DNA of 64,000 bases. Source: Nocardia cyriacigeorgica. GTDB taxonomy: Bacteria > Actinomycetota > Actinomycetes > Mycobacteriales > Mycobacteriaceae. The DNA lies in assembly GCF_010858045.1 (NCBI RefSeq), contig NZ_JAAGVC010000002.1:1-64000 (forward strand), in the 5' to 3' direction. Under the pieces are notes generated by a model. The model saw only the letters and a program-made list of their open reading frames with translations. It searched no databases and had not been told where the DNA came from. Below are positions 53,699 to 64,000 of this stretch, piece by piece. Every line of letters begins with the position of its first letter. Position 1 is the stretch's first letter. The translations under genes and the position numbers were made by a program.

Positions 53699-54154
53699 GT
53701 GAGCGAAACCGCACGTCAGGGTGTCGACAGCAGCGAGAGGGAGCGGCCGCGCTATTCGATCGGCGAAGTGGCCGAGCGATGCGGCTTGAGCCGGGACACG
53801 CTGCGCTGGTACGAGCGCATCGGGCTGATGGATTACATCGGCCGCGATCACACCGGCAAGCGTCGTTTCAGCGACCGTGACCTGGACTGGCTGGAGCTGA
53901 TCGGCCGTCTGCGCACCACCGGCATGTCGGTGGCGGACATGGTCCGGTACGCGGAACTCGTGCGTGCCGGCGATGCCACGCTGCCCCAGCGCCTGGAGAT
54001 GTTCCGGGCCACCCGCGCGGACACCTTGGTCAAGATCGCCGAACTGCAACGGACCGTCGCCGTACTCGACTACAAGATCGAGCTCTACGAGGGAAAGTCG
54101 ACGACGGTCCGCCCGATCAGGTCAATCCATTGCGAAGGGACAACCGATGAATGA
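53699..54154 (+). CDS. MerR-family regulator
   Basis: 151 residues. The N-terminal winged HTH is YSIGEVAERCGLSRDTLRWYERIGLMDYIGRDHTGKRRFSDRDLDWLELI, followed by a coiled-coil dimerisation helix (TRADTLVKIAELQRTVAVLDYKIELYEGK). No metal-binding cysteines are visible at the C-terminus beyond a single Cys, so it is more like the organic-stress or aldehyde sensors. GTG 53699 is the start. It overlaps the aldo/keto reductase gene by 8 nt. Confidence 0.9.
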   Translation: MSETARQGVDSSERERPRYSIGEVAERCGLSRDTLRWYERIGLMDYIGRDHTGKRRFSDRDLDWLELIGRLRTTGMSVADMVRYAELVRAGDATLPQRLEMFRATRADTLVKIAELQRTVAVLDYKIELYEGKSTTVRPIRSIHCEGTTDE

Positions 54155-55220
54155 CGCATCGCGCAGCGAGTCCGTGCGGGTCGGCGGCGAGGCGGCGGGC
54201 GAGCCGAGCGGCACCGGCACGATGGCGACGACGGCTCTCGGTACCAGTGGCATCGAGGTCGGCGTCCAGGGCCTCGGCTGCATGGGGATGAGCGAGTTCT
54301 ATGGCGCCACCGATCTCGCCGAGGCCCGCGCGACGCTGGACCGCGCGCTGGAACTGGGCGTTACCCTGTTCGACACCGCCGACGTCTACGGCGCCGGCCA
54401 CAACGAGGAGTTCCTGAGCGATTTCCTCCGGGCCAACCGCGAGCAGGTGGTGCTCGCCACCAAATTCGGCATTGTCCGCAAGGCCGACGACCCCGCCTAC
54501 CGAGGTTTCGACAACTCCCCCGAATACATTCGCGCCTCGGTCGATGCCAGCCTGCGCCGGCTCGGCATCGAGGTGATCGACCTGTACTACATGCACCGGC
54601 GCGATCCCGAGGTCCCGATCGACGACACAGTGGGCGCCATGGCCGAATTGGTCCGGGCGGGCAAGGTGCGGGCGCTGGGGCTCTCGGAGGTCACCGGGGC
54701 GGAATTGAAGGCCGCCACCGCGGTGCATCCGATCGCCGCCGTGCAATCGGAGTGGTCGCTGTTCTCCCGTGACGTGGAGAAGACCGCCGTGCCCGCCGCC
54801 GCCGAACTCGGGGTCGCGTTCGTGCCGTACTCCCCGCTCGGCCGCGGTTTCCTGACCGGATCGTTCAGCACCGCGAACGAACTCGGCGCCGGCGATTTCC
54901 GCACCAGGATGCCCCGCTTCACCGGCGACAACGCCGCGCGCAACGCGGCACTGCTGGCACCGGTGCGTGCCATCGCCGAGGCTCGCGGGGTGAGCGCCGC
55001 CCAGGTGGCGCTGGCCTGGGTGCATTCCAGGGCCCGAGCCCACGGGCTCGCGGTGGTGCCGATTCCGGGCACCCGCAAGCGCTCCCGGCTGGAAGAGAAC
55101 GTCGCGGCCGCCGGGCTGGTGTTGTCCGCCGACGAGCTGGCGGCCCTGGAACCGATCGCCGGCCAGGTGGCCGGTGACAGGTACGCGGACATGTCGTTCA
55201 CCTCCGCCGGTCGCGAGTAG
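54147..55220 (+). CDS. Aldo/keto reductase
   Basis: 357 residues. An unusual ~25-residue Gly/Ser/Ala-rich N-terminal extension precedes the barrel start TTALGTSGIEVGVQGLGCMGM. The catalytic tetrad is visible: Asp and Tyr in FDTADVYG, Lys in ATKFGIV, His in YYMHRRDP. The NADPH-binding end PIPGTRKRSRLEENV is present. It likely reduces aldehydes or ketones formed under stress. ATG 54147 overlaps the MerR gene, so the two are coupled and probably induced by the same signal. Confidence 0.92.
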   Translation: MNDASRSESVRVGGEAAGEPSGTGTMATTALGTSGIEVGVQGLGCMGMSEFYGATDLAEARATLDRALELGVTLFDTADVYGAGHNEEFLSDFLRANREQVVLATKFGIVRKADDPAYRGFDNSPEYIRASVDASLRRLGIEVIDLYYMHRRDPEVPIDDTVGAMAELVRAGKVRALGLSEVTGAELKAATAVHPIAAVQSEWSLFSRDVEKTAVPAAAELGVAFVPYSPLGRGFLTGSFSTANELGAGDFRTRMPRFTGDNAARNAALLAPVRAIAEARGVSAAQVALAWVHSRARAHGLAVVPIPGTRKRSRLEENVAAAGLVLSADELAALEPIAGQVAGDRYADMSFTSAGRE

Positions 55221-55297
55221 CCGTCTCCGCTCGGACCGTGGTCCGTTTGTCCTCGGGTCCACGCGCGCACCGCGGCGGCGAAGGCTAGCATCCGACC

Positions 55298-55780
55298 ATG
55301 GAGCCCGACGCCGCCCCGGAACGCGTGTGGATCGACCGGCAGACGCCCAGCGCGTACCGCGCGCTGGTCCAGCTCGCGACAACAGTGCGCGCCGCGGGCG
55401 CCGACGCCGGACTCGACCGCCGCCTGCTCGAACTGGTGAACGTGCGGATATCCCAGATCAACGGCTGTGCGAGCTGCCTGGATCTGCATCATCGGGCCGC
55501 GCTCTCCGCCGGCGCGACCGCGCAGGAACTGGCCATGCTGCCGTCCTGGCGGCGCGGCGACTTCTTCGGCCCCGCCGAACGCGCGGCCCTCGGACTGGCC
55601 GAAGCCACGGCGACGCTTGCCGATGAGTCGAGCATCGATCGTGAGTACGCTGGCGCTCGTCGGCAATTCTCGGAAGACCAGCTCGCGGTCATCATCTGGG
55701 CCGCAACCACGATCAGCGCGTTCAACCGCGTGTCGATCCTGAGCAAACACCCGGTGCGCGAGAGGAGATACGGAGCATGA
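55298..55780 (+). CDS. AhpD/carboxymuconolactone decarboxylase-family protein
   Basis: 160 residues. The core NGCASCLDLHHRAALSAG has the C-x-x-C and nearby His of AhpD-like alkylhydroperoxidases. It is expected to use the redox-active cysteines against peroxides or act as a CMD-family isomerase. It overlaps the GNAT gene by 4 nt (ATGA), starting a three-gene operon with the GNAT and pirin genes. Confidence 0.88.
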   Translation: MEPDAAPERVWIDRQTPSAYRALVQLATTVRAAGADAGLDRRLLELVNVRISQINGCASCLDLHHRAALSAGATAQELAMLPSWRRGDFFGPAERAALGLAEATATLADESSIDREYAGARRQFSEDQLAVIIWAATTISAFNRVSILSKHPVRERRYGA

Positions 55781-56088
55781 CCGATTCGACGGTGGCGACC
55801 GAGGTCGTCCACAACAAGGACAAGAACCGCTACGAGATCTGGTACGGCGGCGAACTCGCAGGCTTCACCGAGTACGAGGAACGCGGCGATCAGATCGTGT
55901 TCATCCACACCGAGATCGACGAGGCGTTCGGTGGCAAGGGCCTCGGCACGGTGCTCGCGCATGAGGCGGTCGAGGACGTGATCGTGCGCGGACGCGTGAT
56001 CCGCCCGGTGTGCCCGTTCATCAAGGCCTACCTCGATAAACATTCCGAGTACGACGCGCACGTGATCGGCAAGGGCATCAGCCGATGA
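55777..56088 (+). CDS. GNAT-type N-acetyltransferase, small YjdJ-like family
   Basis: 103 residues. Short GNAT core: YEIWYGGELAGFTEYEERGDQIVFIHTEI, the acetyl-CoA loop EAFGGKGLGTVLAHEAV, and VCPFIKAYLDKHSEY. Substrates of this small family are unknown. It sits between the AhpD-like and pirin genes with 4-nt overlaps on both sides. Confidence 0.88.
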   Translation: MTDSTVATEVVHNKDKNRYEIWYGGELAGFTEYEERGDQIVFIHTEIDEAFGGKGLGTVLAHEAVEDVIVRGRVIRPVCPFIKAYLDKHSEYDAHVIGKGISR

Positions 56089-57068
56089 GCGACCTGGACC
56101 CGCATCCGGACGAGGCGCTGTGCGAGCCCTCGCCCGGGCCGGGTCCGGTGGTCGAGGAGTATCCCGCGCGTGAGGTGCCGCTCGGTGGTGTGCGTGGGGT
56201 GTTCGTCAAGCGGGTGCTGCCGCAGCGTGATCTGCCCACCGTCGGCGCCTGGTGCTTCCTGGATCATTTCGGCTCGCCCACCGTCACCAAGACCGGGGCG
56301 CCGCCGGATATCGATCCGCATCCGCATATCGGGTTGCAGACGGTGACGTGGCCGTTCGAAGGCGAGATCCGCCATCGCGATTCGGTCGGCTCGGATGTGC
56401 GGATCGAGCCGGGACAGCTGAATCTGATGACCTCCGGCCGCGGCATCGCGCATTCGGAGTACGGCGTCGCGGGCGCGCCCGCCGGACACGGCCTGCAATT
56501 GTGGATCGCGCTGCCCAGCGCGGCCGCCGGGATCGAACCGCATTTCGAGCAGCACCGTGAGCTGCCGGTCTACGAGGTCGCGGGCCTGCGCGCGACGGTC
56601 CTGCTCGGCACACTGGCCGGAGTTACGTCGCCCGCGATCATCTACACACCGCTGGTCGGTGCCGATGCCCGCCTCGATGCGGGGGCACGGGTCACGCTGC
56701 CGGTCGAGCCGAGTTTCGAGTACGCCGTGCTGGTGCTCGAGGGCGAGTTGACCGTCGCGGGCACCGAAATCGGCCCCGGCCCACTGCTGTACCTGGGTAC
56801 CGAGCGCGAAGAACTCACCTTGACCAGCAACGGCGGCGCACATTTCGCGCTGATCGGCGGTGAACCCTTCGGCGAAGATCTGGTGATGTGGTGGAACTTC
56901 GTCGGCCGCAGCCATGAGGAGATCATCGCCGCCCGCGAGGATTGGGAGAACCACAACGTCGAGCGGTTCGGCGATATCGCGGGACATCCACCGCAGCAAC
57001 GGATTCCGGCTCCGCCGCTGCCCGGCCTCCGGCTCAGACCACGCAAGCGGCGCTTCGGCGGCCATTGA
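56085..57068 (+). CDS. Pirin-family cupin protein
   Basis: 327 residues, bicupin. The first cupin carries the metal-binding HPHIGLQTVTW and HSEYG (His, His, His, Glu) of pirins; the second contains VLVLEGELTVAG. The C-terminal segment has ISRSHEEIIAAREDWE-like VGRSHEEIIAAREDWE. Some bacterial pirins have quercetin dioxygenase activity or bind metabolic enzymes; the role here is unknown. It is the last gene of the operon and is followed by a strong inverted repeat. Confidence 0.92.
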   Translation: MSDLDPHPDEALCEPSPGPGPVVEEYPAREVPLGGVRGVFVKRVLPQRDLPTVGAWCFLDHFGSPTVTKTGAPPDIDPHPHIGLQTVTWPFEGEIRHRDSVGSDVRIEPGQLNLMTSGRGIAHSEYGVAGAPAGHGLQLWIALPSAAAGIEPHFEQHRELPVYEVAGLRATVLLGTLAGVTSPAIIYTPLVGADARLDAGARVTLPVEPSFEYAVLVLEGELTVAGTEIGPGPLLYLGTEREELTLTSNGGAHFALIGGEPFGEDLVMWWNFVGRSHEEIIAAREDWENHNVERFGDIAGHPPQQRIPAPPLPGLRLRPRKRRFGGH

Positions 57069-57118
57069 CAGCAGACGACCCGGCACCGCCGTCGCGGGCC
57101 GGGTCGCCGGTACTGCTG
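57069..57118. terminator. Bidirectional hairpin between pirin and SRPBCC genes
   Basis: GACCCGGC (57077-57084) pairs with GCCGGGTC (57098-57105), and outer arms CAGCAG (57069-57074) and CTGCTG (57113-57118) extend the structure. It fills the gap between two convergent genes and has no U-tract. Confidence 0.7.
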
Positions 57119-57122
57119 GTGT

Positions 57123-57602
57123 TCAGGCCGATTCGGCCAGCAGGGCATCGAGAGCACGGTAGCTGTCGTTGAGTCCGGACTCCATGCCCGACTGGAGCAT
57201 GCCGTCCCGCTCGGCCTTGGTGTGGAACTGGCTGTCGGTGACCACCTTGGTGCGGCCGTCGCCGAGATCGACGAACGTCGTGGCGTCGATGGCGACGTGC
57301 GCGGGCATGCCGTCCCATTCGAAGGACTGCACGATGCTCTCCTTCGGGGTGATCTCCCGGAAACGCCCCTCGAAGCCGTGCGATTCACCATCGGCGTGTT
57401 CGACGAAGCGCCAGTGCCCGCCCTTGCGGAACTCCCAGCGTTCGACATCGAGCTGATTGCCGCGACCCCACCAGCGCGACAGCTGCTCAATCCGGCTGTA
57501 GGCGTCCCAGACGCGATCCACCGGGGCGTTGAACACCCGCTCGACATGGATCTCGGTGTCCGAGGTCGTGGAGATGACGGCGTCGTTCGTGGTCGTGTTC
57601 AT
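57123..57602 (-). CDS. SRPBCC/AHSA1-like protein
   Basis: 159 residues of START-like fold: IHVERVFNAPVDRVWDAYSRIEQLSRWWG at the start, then GGHWRFVEHADGESHGFEGRFREI and QSGMESGLNDSYRALDALLAE. Proteins of this family often act as ligand-binding partners of an ArsR regulator, here the gene that overlaps it by 4 nt. The ligand is unknown. Confidence 0.9.
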   Translation of the reverse strand: MNTTTNDAVISTTSDTEIHVERVFNAPVDRVWDAYSRIEQLSRWWGRGNQLDVERWEFRKGGHWRFVEHADGESHGFEGRFREITPKESIVQSFEWDGMPAHVAIDATTFVDLGDGRTKVVTDSQFHTKAERDGMLQSGMESGLNDSYRALDALLAESA

Positions 57603-57952
57603 CGGTTGTGCTCCGTTTCCGTAGTTTCGATTCCGGTTGTTTCGAGGAATTCACCGAGACGGTCCATCCGGGCCTCCACCATCCGCCGATAGCCCTGCAT
57701 CCAGGCCACCTCACGGTCGAAGACGTTCTCGCCGAGCCGGCAGTACCGCACCCGGCCACGCTTCTCCGTGACCACCATCCCCGCCTGTTCGAGCAGGTGG
57801 ATGTGCTTCTTGATGCCGGTGAGGGTCATCGCGAAGCGCTCCGCCAGCTCGCTGACGGTGGCGGGGCCACGTCCGAGGTGCTCGAGGATGCCCCGTCGGG
57901 TGGGGTCCGCGAGCGCTCCGAAGGAGGCGTCTAGGAAGTCATACTGAACCAT
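57599..57952 (-). CDS. ArsR-family regulator
   Basis: 117 residues with a winged HTH: FGALADPTRRGILEHLGRGPATVSELAERFAMTLTGIKKHIHLLEQAGMV. No metal-binding Cys pair is present in the recognition helix, so it is not a metal sensor of the classical type. It is coupled to the SRPBCC gene by a 4-nt ATGA overlap, a common arrangement in actinobacteria. Confidence 0.9.
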   Translation of the reverse strand: MVQYDFLDASFGALADPTRRGILEHLGRGPATVSELAERFAMTLTGIKKHIHLLEQAGMVVTEKRGRVRYCRLGENVFDREVAWMQGYRRMVEARMDRLGEFLETTGIETTETEHNR

Positions 57953-58146
57953 CTAGTTCAGTGTTGCTGATCGATTCCGCCGGTGTCAATACCCGAGCGC
58001 GAAGTCCCGATGCGGGCCCGGTTTGTGCGGCGCCACGAAAGCGGGCCGCAGCGTCGCGTTCGGTTCCTGTTCACCGCGCGGTCCCGGTATGGTCTTCGCA
58101 ACTCGAACCGGACATTTCGCCGATGGCGCCAGCACCCTAGGACACG

Positions 58147-58779
58147 ATGAGGCTCACCAGGATCACCGCGACGGCACTGCTCACGCTGGCGGCCACCGGC
58201 ATCACCGCCGGTCTGGCACCGGCCACCCCCGGGCCCGACCGGGCAGCTCTCGATCTGTCCGGAACGGTCCAGCAGATCGATTACCGCGTCACCGCCGACG
58301 AGGACCGGCGCACTGCCGTGACCACGATCGAAGGTGGACGTTTCGAACTCGTCGAAGACGGTCGCGTCGTCGCCCTCACCGACCGCACCGGACACGTCGT
58401 CGCCGCCTTCCCCATGGCCGTCCACCTCGGCGACAAGCAGGTCGAGCTGACCCCGCTGATCGAGAACGACGGCACCAGCCTCACCCTCGCACCGGCCACC
58501 TCGGAAACCGCGCCGACGCCGCTGCGCGACATCAACGCCGAGGAACGTTTCTTCGCCGAGGTCGAACGCCACAAACCGGCCATCATCACCGGCGCGATCA
58601 TCGGCGGGGCCATCGGCTTCGTCCTGGGCCTGCCGCTCGGCTTGTTCGTCCTCGATTTCATCACCGTCCCCGTCGGCACCGTGGTCGGCGCGGCCATCGG
58701 CGCGTTCGCCGGGCTCGCCCACTCGGGCGGCCAGCCCGCCATCGACGCCGCGGTCGCCTACCTGAACCGCGCCCCCTGA
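58147..58779 (+). CDS. Exported protein with glycine-zipper membrane segment
   Basis: 210 residues. Signal peptide MRLTRITATALLTLAATG, cleavage probably near ALA/PAT. The middle part is a beta-rich domain (VQQIDYRVTADEDRRTAVTTIEGG, VELTPLIENDGTSLT). The C-terminal ~60 residues form Gly-rich hydrophobic helices (IITGAIIGGAIGFVLGLPLGLFV, VGTVVGAAIGAFAGLA) like glycine-zipper proteins. The function is not recognised; families of this layout appear common in Nocardia. The 194-bp upstream gap holds nothing I can support apart from its promoter. Confidence 0.72.
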   Translation: MRLTRITATALLTLAATGITAGLAPATPGPDRAALDLSGTVQQIDYRVTADEDRRTAVTTIEGGRFELVEDGRVVALTDRTGHVVAAFPMAVHLGDKQVELTPLIENDGTSLTLAPATSETAPTPLRDINAEERFFAEVERHKPAIITGAIIGGAIGFVLGLPLGLFVLDFITVPVGTVVGAAIGAFAGLAHSGGQPAIDAAVAYLNRAP

Positions 58780-58933
58780 GTTCGCGGGCCGAAACCTACG
58801 AGCACGGCATTGCCTGTTCCCCACCCCGCCGCCGGCGGGGTGCCGCCACCATCATGTGTGGGGACAACGCCATCGCGGGAGCGCTCCCGCCCGGATTAGG
58901 GTTCCGCGAAACAGGCGACTAGGGAGCGGCTGC

Positions 58934-60130
58934 GTGCGGGTGTTGTTGTCGGCGAGCGGAACACGCGGGGATATCGAACCCGCCCTCGGGCTCGCGCTCG
59001 GGTTGCGGGCACTCGGCGCGGAGGTGTGCCTGTGTGCGCCGCCGAATTTCGACACCCGCTGCGCCGAACTGGATGTGCCGTTGGTGCCGGTGGGGCCGCC
59101 GGTGCCCGGTTCACAAGGCGTGCGAGCGACCGTTGCAGAACTGCTGGGCTACGCCGAGCAGTGGCCCGCGGCGCAATTCGGCACAGTACCCGAGGCGGCC
59201 GTCGACTGCGATGCGGTGATAGCGACAGGCATCAGTGTGATCGCCGCCAGGTCGGCCGCCGAGAAACTGGGAATCCACTACCAGTACGCGAGTTATCAAC
59301 CGACGAGTTTACCGTCGCCGCATCATCCGCCGATGCCACGAATGCCCGGCGATCGGCCCGCGCCGGCGGCGATCGGCAACCAATGGCAATGGGAGGTCGA
59401 CGCTCTCGGCTGGAACGCACAGTACGGCAAGGCGCTGGCGGCCCATCGGGCCGCGCTCGGGCTACCGGCGGTGGACGATGTACGTGAGCACGTCATCACC
59501 GACCGTCCATGGCTGGCGGCGGATCCGGGCCTGGCGCCCTGGCCGCAATCGCCTGATCGCACCGTCGTCCAGACCGGCGCCTGGTTCGTGCCGGACCACC
59601 GCCCCCTCCCCGCCGATGTGGAGGCCTTCCTGGACGCGGGTACACCACCGGTGTACATCGGCTTCGGCAGCATGCGCCTGCGAAACAACCTCGCCCGCAC
59701 TGCGATCGCGGCAGTCCGCGCGCACAACTGCCGTGCCGTTCTGTCACGCGGCTGGGCGGAGCTGGCATCGAGTGACGACCTGCCCGACTGCATCACCATC
59801 GGCGAGATCAACCATCAGGCTCTCTTCCCTCGCGTCGCCGCCGTCGTGCACCACGGTGGTGCCGGTACGACGACGGCCGCCGCCCGCGCCGGCGTGCCCC
59901 AGGTGGTCGTACCCCAGATGATGGACCAACCGTATTGGGCGGAGCGGGTTGCCGCCCTCGGGATCGGCGCGGCCTGCGACGACACCGATCCCGATCCCGC
60001 CTCGCTGGCCCGCGCCCTCGGCACGGCACTGATGCCTGCCACTCGCGAGCGCGCGAGCGCGGTGGCCGCGACGATCCGCACCGATGGCGCGATGGTGGCG
60101 GCGAGGTTGCTGATCGACGCGATCGGCTAG
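58934..60130 (+). CDS. GT1-family glycosyltransferase (UDP-sugar dependent)
   Basis: 398 residues from GTG 58934, which has GGGAG upstream. The start VRVLLSASGTRGDIEPALGLALGLRALGAEV is the GT1 N-terminal motif, and PVYIGFGSMRLRNN and VHHGGAGTTTAAARAGVPQVVVPQMMDQPYWAERV are the donor-binding signature. It resembles glycopeptide/lipid glycosyltransferases of Mycobacteriales and could glycosylate a lipid, a drug or a peptide. The acceptor is unknown, and it is too far from the NRPS genes to be assumed part of that pathway. Confidence 0.9.
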   Translation: MRVLLSASGTRGDIEPALGLALGLRALGAEVCLCAPPNFDTRCAELDVPLVPVGPPVPGSQGVRATVAELLGYAEQWPAAQFGTVPEAAVDCDAVIATGISVIAARSAAEKLGIHYQYASYQPTSLPSPHHPPMPRMPGDRPAPAAIGNQWQWEVDALGWNAQYGKALAAHRAALGLPAVDDVREHVITDRPWLAADPGLAPWPQSPDRTVVQTGAWFVPDHRPLPADVEAFLDAGTPPVYIGFGSMRLRNNLARTAIAAVRAHNCRAVLSRGWAELASSDDLPDCITIGEINHQALFPRVAAVVHHGGAGTTTAAARAGVPQVVVPQMMDQPYWAERVAALGIGAACDDTDPDPASLARALGTALMPATRERASAVAATIRTDGAMVAARLLIDAIG

Positions 60131-60217
60131 GCATTTCCGATCCGGAACAGCCTGCCCGGCCATGCCTGCCCGACCGGTCGCCACCGTATCGCCCCCGGGA
60201 GCACTCGGCACGAACAG

Positions 60218-60252
60218 TTCGGCCCCCGCACCGTGCTGGTGCGGGGGCCGAA
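60218..60252. terminator. Strong hairpin downstream of rpoC
   Basis: A 15-bp perfect stem (60218-60232 with 60238-60252; core GGCCCCCGCACC) and a 5-nt loop lie 22-56 nt beyond the rpoC stop on the minus strand and between two convergent genes. No U-tract follows on the minus strand. It is probably the rpoBC terminator and would also serve the glycosyltransferase gene. Confidence 0.85.
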
Positions 60253-60273
60253 AAGTTGTCGCCTACCTACCGG

Positions 60274-64000
<3,727 letters not shown>

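Overview
The window reads as chromosome from a mycolate actinomycete, most likely Nocardia or a close relative. The evidence is the high G+C content, GTG/TTG starts, DUF3558 lipoproteins, an EspC-like type VII secretion partner, a mycofactocin locus, a KshB-type steroid reductase with a KstR-like box, and the rpoC ... rpsL-rpsG-fusA-tuf backbone of Mycobacteriales. Species-level naming is not possible from the sequence alone.

Layout, left to right. (1) 1-20858, minus strand: two consecutive NRPS genes. The upstream one (2415-20858, about 6147 aa) has five complete C-A-PCP modules plus a sixth C domain. Its first C domain resembles that of EntF, and the adenylation codes I read are Ser, unassigned, Ser, Thr, unassigned. 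The second gene starts by ATGA overlap at 2415 and opens with another Ser-type A domain. It is broken near 376: the PCP is missing, the start of the next C domain lies on the wrong strand, and a perfect inverted repeat of at least 45 bp runs into the window edge. (2) 21367-27648: a GAF/winged-helix regulator and a compact mycofactocin operon, mftA, a fused mftB-mftC, mftF and mftG. mftD and mftE are not present between them. (3) 27849-37871: accessory and stress genes. These are a TetR regulator with kshB (KstR-like box between them), AlkD, a glutamate racemase homologue, a rubredoxin/putidaredoxin-type reductase, an SPW membrane protein, three TetR regulators in total, a DUF433/DUF5615 toxin-antitoxin-like pair, a secreted lipase, an SDR and a disordered protein. 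(4) 37355-42307, minus: tuf, fusA, rpsG, rpsL. The tuf 3' end is abnormal: the reading frame leaves EF-Tu nine residues early. (5) 42583-60130: DUF3558 lipoprotein pair, hppD with a divergent Lrp regulator, an AlkZ-like glycosylase, a quinone reductase, a type VII secretion pair with a lytic transglycosylase domain, a thioesterase, fprB, a SixA-like phosphatase, a MerR/aldo-keto reductase unit, an AhpD/GNAT/pirin operon, an ArsR/SRPBCC pair, an exported protein and a GT1 glycosyltransferase. (6) 60274-64000, minus: the 3' part of rpoC, which runs off the right edge.

How it fits together. In M. tuberculosis the mycofactocin locus also lies just beyond tuf, with a ferredoxin reductase gene between, so its location here looks ancestral. 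The NRPS pair occupies the flank beyond mftG and looks like an insertion next to this conserved block. The two structural anomalies (NRPS inversion at the left edge, tuf 3' end) could be real rearrangements or assembly errors. Both have signatures (inverted duplication, microhomology at a probable terminator hairpin) that should be checked against reads before biological use.
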